Of a stretch of 64,000 bases of DNA, positions 17,158 to 25,158 are shown piece after piece. Below the pieces are notes generated by a model. It searched no databases and had not been told where the DNA came from. It saw only the letters and a program-made list of their open reading frames with translations. The first letter of the stretch is position 1; each line of letters begins with the position of its first letter. Source of the stretch: Prevotella sp. (lineage in GTDB: Bacteria > Bacteroidota > Bacteroidia > Bacteroidales > Bacteroidaceae); contig JAILFU010000171.1 in assembly GCA_024697405.1 (NCBI GenBank), positions 36,855-100,854 on the forward strand, read 5' to 3'. The position numbers were made by a program, and so were the translations under genes.

Positions 17158-17910
17158 ATGAAATTAATCAGTTGGAACGTGAACGGCCTGCGGGCCTGCG
17201 AAGCCAAGGGCTTCAGAGAAATATTCCGTGAGCTGGATGCCGACTTCTTCTGCCTGCAGGAGACGAAGATGCAGCCCGATCAGCTCGACATCGCCTTCGA
17301 CGGCTATGAGTCCTACTGGAACAGCGCCGAGAAGAAAGGCTATAGCGGCACCGCCGTCTTCACCCGTCACAAGCCCCTCAGCGTCAGCTACGGCATCGGC
17401 GTCGACGAGCACGACCATGAAGGACGTGTCATCACGCTGGAGATGGAGCAGTTCTTCCTCGTATGCTGCTATACGCCCAACTCGCAGGATGGCCTGAAGC
17501 GCCTCGACTACCGCATGACATGGGAGAATGACTTCCGCGAGTACCTGAAGCGGCTCGACGCAACGAAGCCTGTCATCCTCTGCGGCGATTTGAACGTGGC
17601 CCACGAGGAAATAGACATCAAGAACCCGAAGACCAACCGCCGCAATGCCGGTTTCACCGACGAGGAGCGCCAGCAGTTCACCAATCTCCTTTCAAGTGGC
17701 TTCACCGACACCTTCCGCTGGAAATATCCCGATCAGGTGACCTACTCCTGGTGGAGCTACCGCTTCCAGGCCCGGCAGAAGAACGCTGGCTGGCGCATCG
17801 ACTATTTCGTCGTCAGCGACCGCCTGCAGCCACACGTAGACGACGCCAAGATCCACACCGACATCTTCGGCTCCGACCACTGCCCCGTAGAGCTGGACAT
17901 AAGGTTATAG
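17158..17910 (+). CDS. xth: Exodeoxyribonuclease III / AP endonuclease
   Basis: A 250-aa protein of standard length. Key residues are clear: MKLISWNVNGLRA (Asn7), FCLQETKMQ (metal-binding Glu35), CCYTPNSQ, CGDLNVAHEEIDIKNPK (Asp/Asn pair) and GSDHCPVELDI (His241, with Asp240). Xth cleaves DNA 5' to abasic sites and trims 3' blocks in base-excision repair. It follows the VanZ-like gene by 56 bp and is the last gene before a ~740-bp non-coding stretch. Confidence 0.95.
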   Translation: MKLISWNVNGLRACEAKGFREIFRELDADFFCLQETKMQPDQLDIAFDGYESYWNSAEKKGYSGTAVFTRHKPLSVSYGIGVDEHDHEGRVITLEMEQFFLVCCYTPNSQDGLKRLDYRMTWENDFREYLKRLDATKPVILCGDLNVAHEEIDIKNPKTNRRNAGFTDEERQQFTNLLSSGFTDTFRWKYPDQVTYSWWSYRFQARQKNAGWRIDYFVVSDRLQPHVDDAKIHTDIFGSDHCPVELDIRL

Positions 17911-18079
17911 ACCGCTGTGTAGCAGGCAATAAATTAGTCCTAATCAGGATAAATCCCTGTATTGTCAGATCATTGCTTACTTATTGGCAGCATCCGTCGT
18001 CTGAGGATGTAGCGACAGCAAAGGACAGCACTAGAGACCTCAGAATAACGTTCTGTCTAAGCTGATGTCATATTCCCTT

Positions 18080-18375
18080 CATATCCTTCACAAGACCGTA
18101 ACTTGTTGATAAACAATTACTTCTTGTGAAGGATATGGCTTTTGTATAAATATACAGAGAAACTGTATATTTATGCAGAGTCTATGCTTTTCAAGCACCT
18201 CTTATCCCTATTTTCCAAATAGTGCCACCTTTTGAAAAAATGCGAACGCTATTTTCCCAAAAGGCGTTCGCATTTTTTCCTACGGAGGCACTATACGAAA
18301 TGCATAAATATGCATTTTAGAGTATCCTTCACGGTAACTGCCATATATTCACTGTATTACACGACGGTGAAGGAT
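18080..18375. repeat. Nested inverted-repeat element with AACGC hairpin core
   Basis: The perfect 15-bp inverted repeat CATATCCTTCACAAG (18080-18094)/CTTGTGAAGGATATG (18123-18137) opens the element. ATCCTTCAC (18324-18332)/GTGAAGGAT (18367-18375) closes it. In the centre, AAAAAATGCGAACGC (18235-18249) pairs with GCGTTCGCATTTTTT (18264-18278), itself enclosed by AGTGCCACC/GGAGGCACT. The core is the AACGCC-type unit seen at 4036-4091 and 50087-50170. Apart from this, the gap 17911-18650 holds only the -7 box of the next gene. Confidence 0.7.
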
Positions 18376-18598
18376 GAAACATGAATCTCCAACTTGTGTT
18401 ATTCACGGAAGTGATTCCTGTAAAGCCTCTTCACAAAGTTGGCTTCGCCGGAGGGTTCTGTGCAGCATCTTTCGTGCCTCTGCCAGTTTCCGCGTCCTAA
18501 AGCAAAATCTCTGCGACCTCAGAGTTGAAAAATAACGTCATGAATAATACAGATAAAAGAAAAGTTCCGATTTTCTTTGAAGTTTCATTTTTATTTCT

Positions 18599-18606
18599 TA
18601 TCTTTG
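18599..18606 (+). promoter_or_regulatory. -7 box for cytidylate-kinase-like gene
   Basis: TATCTTTGCA fits TAnnTTTG and lies 44 bp before the start codon. Confidence 0.55.
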
Positions 18607-18650
18607 CAAAAAGTTTAGAAGAAGAATTATTCACTAATACCTGACATACT

Positions 18651-19271
18651 ATGAACAAGGAGGAGAAATTCATCATCACCATCAGCCGTCAGTTCGGCAC
18701 AGGTGGACACGAGATTGGCGCCGAGCTGGCTCGTCGCCTGGGCGTGAAGCTGCTCGACAAGCAGATTTTGAACGAGGTAGCCAGCCGTTTCTGCGGCGTG
18801 GAGAATGCCGTGGAGCGTATTGAAGCTCGCAACCCGCTGTGGCGCGACGACTTCACCAGCTTCTACCGACAGTACATGGCCGGGGCTGAGTATAATGGTC
18901 AGGAGCATGACCAGACGAGCCACCAGCTGTTTGAGGCACAGGCACAGGCCATACGCCGCATCGCTGCGGAGGAGTCGTGCGTGCTCATTGGCCGCTGCGG
19001 CTTCCACATCTTCCGCGACCACCCGAACGCGCTGAAGATTTTCATCCATGCCGACGATGACTGCCGCAAGCATCGCATCGCCGAGAAGTATGACATCTCA
19101 GAGGGCGATGCCGCCGCCATGATTGTGGACAACGACTACTCCCGAGAGCTCTACACGAAGACCTTCACAGGCAGCGACTGGCAGGATGCCCGCAACTACG
19201 ACGTGACGCTGAACGTGCGACGCTTCGGCGTGAACGGGGCCGTTGACTTCCTGATGAACGTGATTGGCTGA
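18651..19271 (+). CDS. Cytidylate kinase-like family protein
   Basis: This 206-aa protein starts [40 protein letters not shown], a P-loop variant ([11 protein letters not shown]) typical of the AAA/cytidylate-kinase-like group (Pfam 13189-like) widespread in Bacteroidetes and Firmicutes. [17 protein letters not shown] segment and a C-terminal [11 protein letters not shown] segment fit the fold. It is probably a nucleoside-monophosphate kinase relative, but the substrate is not known, and the Walker A differs from true Cmk. Its TGA overlaps the ATG of the next gene, so the two are translationally coupled. Confidence 0.85.
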   Translation: MNKEEKFIITISRQFGTGGHEIGAELARRLGVKLLDKQILNEVASRFCGVENAVERIEARNPLWRDDFTSFYRQYMAGAEYNGQEHDQTSHQLFEAQAQAIRRIAAEESCVLIGRCGFHIFRDHPNALKIFIHADDDCRKHRIAEKYDISEGDAAAMIVDNDYSRELYTKTFTGSDWQDARNYDVTLNVRRFGVNGAVDFLMNVIG

Positions 19272-20083
19272 TGGGACTGGGAAAATGGATTGCAGGCTAT
19301 CTGGGCTGGATAGTGCTGGGGCCAATAGGAGGAATATTGGGATTCCTCCTAGGGTCTTTTATTGAATCCTCTGCCTCTGGCGGCAAGGATGGCTCAACCG
19401 ACAACGGACAGACTTACGGCAGCCAAGAATGGGAGCAGGCACAGGCTCGAAGCCAGCAGCAGAGTCAGGCACAGGGCGACCGCAACAGCTTCCTGCTGTC
19501 GATGCTGGTCATGGCGGCCTATATCATCAAGGCCGACGAGCGGGTGATGCACTCGGAGATGGAGCTGGTGCGCAGCTTTCTCAGGCAAAACTTCGGTGAA
19601 GAAGCTGTGCAGCAGGGTAACCACATCCTGATGAAACTCTTCGAAGAGGAGAAGAGCAAGGGGCGCGTCGCCTTCAGACAGACCATCCGGCAGAGCTGTG
19701 CCGAGGCTGCCCGCTACCTGGACTACAGCGGACGGCTGCAGCTGCTGAACTTCCTTGTGATGATAGCTCAGGCCGACGGTCATGTGGACAACAGGGAGGT
19801 GGATGCCCTGAAGGACGTGGCACGCTGGATGCAGATGAAGACCAGCGAGGTGGACTCGATGCTCCACATGCAAGGCGACACGCTCGACGATGCCTACCGC
19901 GTGCTGGGCGTCACCCCGCAAGCCACCGACGAAGAGCTGCGTAAAGCCTATCGCCGGCTGGCACTGGAGCACCATCCCGACCGCGTGGCAAAGCTGGGCG
20001 AAGATGTGCGCCGGGCCGCCGAAAAGAAATTCCAGGAAATCAACGCCGCCAAGGAACGGATATGGAAGGCAAGAGGACTGTAG
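19271..20083 (+). CDS. TerB-like and J-domain membrane-anchored protein (DjlA-like)
   Basis: 270 aa. Residues ~1-32 are a glycine-rich hydrophobic segment ([20 protein letters not shown]) that should insert in the membrane. A Gln/Ser-rich linker follows, then a helical TerB-like domain (~75-185, [39 protein letters not shown]). The C-terminal J domain (~205-270) has [20 protein letters not shown] and the HPD motif in [12 protein letters not shown]. This is the DjlA architecture: a membrane co-chaperone that stimulates DnaK at the envelope. The start overlaps the upstream stop (ATGA). Confidence 0.9.
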   Translation: MGLGKWIAGYLGWIVLGPIGGILGFLLGSFIESSASGGKDGSTDNGQTYGSQEWEQAQARSQQQSQAQGDRNSFLLSMLVMAAYIIKADERVMHSEMELVRSFLRQNFGEEAVQQGNHILMKLFEEEKSKGRVAFRQTIRQSCAEAARYLDYSGRLQLLNFLVMIAQADGHVDNREVDALKDVARWMQMKTSEVDSMLHMQGDTLDDAYRVLGVTPQATDEELRKAYRRLALEHHPDRVAKLGEDVRRAAEKKFQEINAAKERIWKARGL

Positions 20084-20089
20084 CGGGCT

Positions 20090-20244
20090 GCGGGCTGCGC
20101 CCTAAATGATAAATGACAAATGATAAATATATAAATAATGCTGTGTGATGAGAGGAGTATATAGAAAATTCTTTGGAGGTATTGTCAGACAGCTAGGTTT
20201 TTTATTTTTTATTTTTTATTTATCATTTAGCCCTGTAAGGGCGC
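20090..20244. repeat. Palindromic repeat spanning the start of the transglutaminase gene (copy 2)
   Basis: The left arm CTGCGCCCTAAATGATAAAT begins a few bases after the DnaJ-like stop. The right arm (about 20208-20244) contains TTATTTATCATTTAGCCC and GGGCGCA. AATGCTGTGTGATGAGAGGA (20137-20156) carries the start codon and matches AATGCTGCGCGATGAAAAGA of copy 1 at 17 of 20 positions. The right arm encodes the signal-peptide core FFIFYLSF. Confidence 0.75.
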
Positions 20245-22580
20245 AATACCTGGATTTCCTTTATCGCTATATGCCGCTGCCCGACCGTGCGGCCTATTCT
20301 AGGGAGTTTTTTCAGAAAAATGTGGACCTCGCCTTGGAAGCTCGCCGCGAGATGCCGTGGGGCAGCAGTGTGCCGGAGCGGGAATGGCGTCATTTCGTGC
20401 TGCCCGTGCGTGTGAACAACGAAGACCTGGACAGCAGCCGCGCCGTGTTCTATCATGCCTTGAAAGAGCGCGTGCAGGGGTTGACCATGCAGGAGGCTAT
20501 CTTGGAGGTGAACCACTGGTGCCATGAATACGTGACCTATCGCCCAAGTGATGCACGCACCAGCAGTCCGCTGGCAACGATGCGCACAGCCTATGGCCGA
20601 TGCGGCGAGGAGAGCACTTTCACGGTGGCTGCACTGAGGAGCGTGGGCATACCTGCCCGCCAGGTATATACCCCTCGCTGGGCGCATACCGACGACAACC
20701 ACGCCTGGGTGGAGGCATGGGCCGACGGCCGCTGGCACTTCCTCGGAGCCTGCGAGCCGGAGCCGGTGCTCGACCTGGGATGGTTCAACGAGAGCGCGTC
20801 GCGCGGTATGCTGATGCACACCCGCGTCTTCGGCGACTACGATGGTCCCGAAGAGGTGATGAGCCGCACACCCTGTTACACGGAAATCAATGTGACGGGG
20901 AACTACGCACCTACGTCGAAGGTAACGGTGAGGGTTGTCGACGAGCGTCAACAGCCGGTAGTAGGGGCCTGCGTGGAGTTCAAACTCTACAACTATGCTG
21001 AGTTCTACACCGTGGCCACAAAGACTACTGGCGATGACGGGCGAGCTTCGCTGACGGCAGGACACGGCGACATGCTGCTATGGGTGACCGAAAGGGGACG
21101 AACGGCGTTGCAGAAGGTAACGTTCGATGCGGACAAGGAGGTGACGGTGCTGTTGACGGACGGGCAGCCACCGCTCTCTATGGACCTGGACATGGTGCCG
21201 CCACCCGTGTCGGTCAGTCTTCCGACTGTGACCGACGCGCAGCGGGCGGAGAACAACCGGCGGCTGGCACGAGAAGACTCCATCCGTAAGGCCTACGAGC
21301 AGACCATGCCCGTAGAGGCGTGGCGGGGCAACCACCGTGTAATCAGCCGGTTCCTGGAGAAGTCAGAAAACAAAGTGATGGCCCGTCGCCTGCTCGACGT
21401 GCTGTCGGAGAAAGACCTGCGCGACGTGACGGCCGACGTGCTGCTCGACAATGCAGTCATCACCACCGACACGAGCGACATCTATTGCAGGTATGTGCTC
21501 TCCCCACGGGTGGAGAACGAGCTGCTTACTCCCTACAAATCCTTTTTTCGTCAGCAGTTTGTGGGCTTGGGTTCCCCCCAAGTCATTGAGCGATGGTGCC
21601 AAGACAGCATCCGGTTGGACAGTCTGCACAACCCGCAGCACCTGCGCATGCGCCCGATGAGCGTTTGGGGGGAAAGGACGGCCGACCCGCTGGGGCGCGA
21701 CATCTTCTTCGTGGCCGTGGCTCGCAGTCTGGGCTTCCCCGCACGCATCAATGAGGTCGACGGGCATGTGGAATATTATCAGGACGGCGTGTGGATTCGG
21801 GCTTTTGCTCCGAAGGACGGCGGCAGCAAGGCGCTGACAGCTACGTTGTACCTGCGCTACAAGCCGGTGGAGTATTACGACAATCCGAAATACTATACCC
21901 ATTTCACGCTGAGCCGAGTAGAGAACGGGCGCGCACAGCTGCTCACCTGGCCGGAAGAAACCACTTGGCAGCAGGACTTTGCCAACGGCGTGGAGCTGGA
22001 GTGGGGCGACTATCTGCTCACTACAGGCACGAGGCTCGCCAGCGGAAGGGTGAAAGCACGCATCGACCCCATCCGCGTGCAGAGCGATGCCTGGGCCAGT
22101 TTCACCATGCGTGAAGACCAGGAGGAACCGCAGGTCATAGGCGCGCTGAACGCCGAAGACCTGTACTTCGACCAGAAGACCCGGACGGAGAAGAGTCTGC
22201 TTTCCACCACAGGGCGCGGATACTATGTCCTGGGCATCGTGGCACCTAATCAGGAGCCCACCAGCCACGCGCTGCGCGACATCGGCGGATGCCGTCAGCA
22301 GCTAGAGCAGTGGGAACGGAAGATGGTGCTACTCTTTGAAAGTGCGGATGAAGTCAGCCGTTTCAACTTTGAGGAGTTCACAAATCTGCCGTCGACGGTG
22401 GAGTGGGGGACAGACATCGGCGGAAGGATATTGCTGAAGGTGCGCCGGGAGATGAAGCTGGAGAGCGCGTCGCTGCCTGTATTCCTCGTCTGCGACACTT
22501 TCAACCGTGTCCTCTTCGTCAGCCAAGGATATACCATCAATTTGGGCGAACAGCTGCTGAAGGTCATCAGCAAGCTGTGA
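20148..22580 (+). CDS. Secreted transglutaminase-like domain protein
   Basis: The start is ATG 20148, inside the palindromic repeat; the signal peptide core (FLFFIFYLSFSPVRAQ) is repeat-encoded. Residues ~95-215 form a transglutaminase-like domain with Cys152 in YGRCGEES and His185 in DDNHAWVE. The third catalytic residue is expected in WHFLGACEPEPVLD, where Glu sits in place of the usual Asp. A carboxypeptidase-regulatory-like beta domain follows (TSKVTVRVVDERQQPVVGACVEF, ~250-330), then a long region with a second transglutaminase-like part (RDIFFVAVARSLGFPARINEV, ~520). It could process peptides or cross-links in the periplasm; no substrate is apparent. It ends about 100 bp before feoB. 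Confidence 0.8.
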   Translation: MRGVYRKFFGGIVRQLGFLFFIFYLSFSPVRAQYLDFLYRYMPLPDRAAYSREFFQKNVDLALEARREMPWGSSVPEREWRHFVLPVRVNNEDLDSSRAVFYHALKERVQGLTMQEAILEVNHWCHEYVTYRPSDARTSSPLATMRTAYGRCGEESTFTVAALRSVGIPARQVYTPRWAHTDDNHAWVEAWADGRWHFLGACEPEPVLDLGWFNESASRGMLMHTRVFGDYDGPEEVMSRTPCYTEINVTGNYAPTSKVTVRVVDERQQPVVGACVEFKLYNYAEFYTVATKTTGDDGRASLTAGHGDMLLWVTERGRTALQKVTFDADKEVTVLLTDGQPPLSMDLDMVPPPVSVSLPTVTDAQRAENNRRLAREDSIRKAYEQTMPVEAWRGNHRVISRFLEKSENKVMARRLLDVLSEKDLRDVTADVLLDNAVITTDTSDIYCRYVLSPRVENELLTPYKSFFRQQFVGLGSPQVIERWCQDSIRLDSLHNPQHLRMRPMSVWGERTADPLGRDIFFVAVARSLGFPARINEVDGHVEYYQDGVWIRAFAPKDGGSKALTATLYLRYKPVEYYDNPKYYTHFTLSRVENGRAQLLTWPEETTWQQDFANGVELEWGDYLLTTGTRLASGRVKARIDPIRVQSDAWASFTMREDQEEPQVIGALNAEDLYFDQKTRTEKSLLSTTGRGYYVLGIVAPNQEPTSHALRDIGGCRQQLEQWERKMVLLFESADEVSRFNFEEFTNLPSTVEWGTDIGGRILLKVRREMKLESASLPVFLVCDTFNRVLFVSQGYTINLGEQLLKVISKL

Positions 22581-22649
22581 GCCATCCCCATTTTTAGGTA
22601 TTTTGAGGAGAAAATGGTCTTTCTCTTACGTTATTCCCAGAGAAATGAT

Positions 22650-22657
22650 TACCTTTG
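22650..22657 (+). promoter_or_regulatory. -7 box for feoAB
   Basis: TACCTTTGCA matches TAnnTTTG and ends 21 bp before the start codon, giving a short leader. I see no clear Fur-type operator. Confidence 0.55.
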
Positions 22658-22678
22658 CAGGTCATTTTATTGTAGAAG

Positions 22679-25003
22679 ATGAAACTTTCGGAACTGAACA
22701 CGGGTGAGCACGGCGTCATCGTGAAGGTGCACGGTCACGGCGGCTTTCGCAAGCGCATTGTGGAAATGGGTTTTGTGAAGGGTAAAAACGTTGAAGTATT
22801 ACTTAACGCTCCCCTGCAAGACCCAGTGAAATACAAGGTGATGGGCTACGAGGTGAGCCTGCGTCGCCATGAGGCGGAGATGATAGAAGTGGTGAGCCAA
22901 GCCCGTGAGGAAGCATCGCTGCAGAAACCGCTGGTCATGGAGGGTCACGAAACCGACTTCATGCAGCACCAGGCCCTGCGTGAGCGCCGTACCATCAACG
23001 TGGCACTCATAGGCAATCCCAATTGCGGAAAGACATCGCTCTTCAACTATGCCAGCGGGGCACATGGCCGTGTAGGTAACTACAGCGGCGTTACCGTCGA
23101 TGCCTCGGAAGCCCATGCCTCGATGTTCGGCTACGAGTTCAACCTTATCGACCTGCCTGGCACCTACTCGCTTTCCTGCTATTCGCCGGAGGAGCTCTAT
23201 GTGCGGAAATACCTGAGGGAGCAGATGCCGGATGTGGTAATCAACGTGATTGACGCCAGCAACCTGGAGCGTAACCTCTACCTGACAACCCAGCTTGTGG
23301 ACATGGACTTGCGAGTAGTGGGCGCGCTGAACATGTACGACGAGTTCGAGCGCCGGGGCGACCATGTCGACCTGAAGACGCTGTCCACGCTCTTCGGCAT
23401 GCCGATGGTGCCCACGTCGTTCAAGAACGGAATGGGCGTGAAGGAGCTGTTTCGTGCCGTCATTCAGGTTTATGAGGGGCGTAGCCGCGAGGCCCGTCAC
23501 CTGCATATCAACTATGGACATGAGATAGAAAACGGCATCAAGGGCATACAGAAATGGCTGAAGGTGAATGACGGAGCGCCTGTTGAAGAGAGTGTACTCC
23601 CTGCCTCGCTGAGCACCCGCTACCTGTCCATCAAGCTGCTGGAAGGCGACGCTGAGGTGGAGGGGGTGTTCTCCAGACATCTTCTGCCCTCTATCATTGA
23701 CAGGATACGACAAGCCCGGGAGAAAGCGGCAGCCCGTGTGTTGGAGGAAACGGGCGACGATGCCGAGACGGCCATCATGGACGCCAAATACGGCTTCATC
23801 AACGGCGCGCTGACGGAGGCGCGCTACCGGACAGGCACGAAGGAAGACACGTACCTTGTCACCCACACGATAGACCGTGTGCTGTCGAGCAAGTTCTTCG
23901 GATTCCCCATCTTCTTCGCCATCCTCTTCGTGATGTTCCAGACAACGTTTGCCCTGGGACAGTATCCCATGGACTGGATAGACGCCGGCGTGGAGTGGCT
24001 GGGCGAATGGATAGGTGCCACGCTGGAGGAAGGACCGCTGCGGTCGATGCTCGTCGACGGCGTGATAGGCGGCGTGGGGGCCGTCATTGTGTTCCTCCCG
24101 CAGATATTAATATTGTACCTGTTCATATCGTTTATGGAAGACTCGGGCTACATGGCCCGTGCCGCCTTCATCATGGACCGGCTGATGCACAAGATGGGGC
24201 TGCACGGCAAGTCGTTCATTCCCCTCATCATGGGCTTTGGCTGCAACGTGCCTGCCGTGATGGCCACCCGCACCGTGGAGAGCCGCCGCTCGCGGCTAAT
24301 CACCATGCTGGTATTGCCGTTCATGTCATGCTCGGCACGCCTGCCTATCTACATCATGGTGACGGGCATCTTCTTCACCGCCCGGTGGCGCTCGCTGGTA
24401 ATGATCTCGCTCTATGCCGTGGGCATCGTCGTGGCAGTCATCGTGAGCAAGATATTGTCTAAGTACGTCATAAAGGGCGAGGACACGCCCTTCGTCATGG
24501 AGCTGCCGCCCTATCGCTGGCCCACCGCAAAGGCCACGATGCGCCACACCTGGGAGAAAGGCAAGGAGTATCTTAAGAAGATGGGCGGTATCATCCTGGT
24601 GGCATCAGTCATCGTTTGGGCGCTAGGCTATTTCGGCCCGATGGGCGTGGCACCTTCTATGGAGCAGAGCCTGATAGGCTCTATCGGACGTATGGTAGAG
24701 CCGCTGTTCTCGCTGCAGGGCTTCGACTGGAAGCTCGACGTCAGCCTGATTGCCGGTGTGGGGGCCAAGGAGATTGTGGCCAGCACTATCGGCGTGCTGG
24801 GCGGGCTGGAAAGCATCACGCCGCTGGCAGCCTACTGCTACCTGCTCTTTGTGTTGCTCTATTTCCCCTGCATCGCCACTATAGCAGCCATCAAGAACGA
24901 GACTGGCTCCTGGCGCTGGGCCATAGTGGCAGCATGCTACACCACCGCCGTGGCATGGGTAGTCTCGGCAGTGGTGTATCAGGTGGGAGGACTCTTCAGT
25001 TAG
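22679..25003 (+). CDS. feoB: FeoA-FeoB fusion, ferrous iron transporter
   Basis: 774 aa. Residues 1-75 are a FeoA (SH3-like) domain: MKLSELNTGEHGVIVKV, RKRIVEMGFVKGKNVEV, VSLRRHEAEMIEV. After a linker comes the FeoB G domain with G1 GNPNCGKTS (~112-120), switch I VGNYSGVTVDA, and G3 DLPGTYSL. The C-terminal half has the Gate segments and Nramp-like core with GFGCNVPAVMATRT and PFMSCSARLPIY, which hold conserved Cys residues, and about eight membrane segments to the end. FeoB imports Fe(II) under anaerobic conditions. Covalent FeoA-FeoB fusion is common in Bacteroidetes. It has its own promoter and ends before the convergent glmS gene. Confidence 0.96.
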   Translation: MKLSELNTGEHGVIVKVHGHGGFRKRIVEMGFVKGKNVEVLLNAPLQDPVKYKVMGYEVSLRRHEAEMIEVVSQAREEASLQKPLVMEGHETDFMQHQALRERRTINVALIGNPNCGKTSLFNYASGAHGRVGNYSGVTVDASEAHASMFGYEFNLIDLPGTYSLSCYSPEELYVRKYLREQMPDVVINVIDASNLERNLYLTTQLVDMDLRVVGALNMYDEFERRGDHVDLKTLSTLFGMPMVPTSFKNGMGVKELFRAVIQVYEGRSREARHLHINYGHEIENGIKGIQKWLKVNDGAPVEESVLPASLSTRYLSIKLLEGDAEVEGVFSRHLLPSIIDRIRQAREKAAARVLEETGDDAETAIMDAKYGFINGALTEARYRTGTKEDTYLVTHTIDRVLSSKFFGFPIFFAILFVMFQTTFALGQYPMDWIDAGVEWLGEWIGATLEEGPLRSMLVDGVIGGVGAVIVFLPQILILYLFISFMEDSGYMARAAFIMDRLMHKMGLHGKSFIPLIMGFGCNVPAVMATRTVESRRSRLITMLVLPFMSCSARLPIYIMVTGIFFTARWRSLVMISLYAVGIVVAVIVSKILSKYVIKGEDTPFVMELPPYRWPTAKATMRHTWEKGKEYLKKMGGIILVASVIVWALGYFGPMGVAPSMEQSLIGSIGRMVEPLFSLQGFDWKLDVSLIAGVGAKEIVASTIGVLGGLESITPLAAYCYLLFVLLYFPCIATIAAIKNETGSWRWAIVAACYTTAVAWVVSAVVYQVGGLFS

Positions 25004-25094
25004 GAATTAACAGGTCAGCGTTTATAGATCAGCGCTCAGAGCCAGGCGTTCAGAGCAAGAAGTCTTGGCTTCTCATTTCCCAAGCGGTTAGGTG

Positions 25095-25112
25095 TGCGGC
25101 GTATTCGCCGCA
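25095..25112. repeat. REP-like palindrome, copy 1
   Basis: TGCGGCGTATTCGCCGCA is a near-perfect palindrome between the convergent feoAB and glmS genes. The same sequence in opposite orientation occurs at 62643-62660, with shared flanks (GGTG on one side, AAA...ACAG on the other). Confidence 0.7.
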
Positions 25113-25158
25113 AACAGTGGAACCTGCCGGATGACAATCCCTGACACCAAACTCACAT

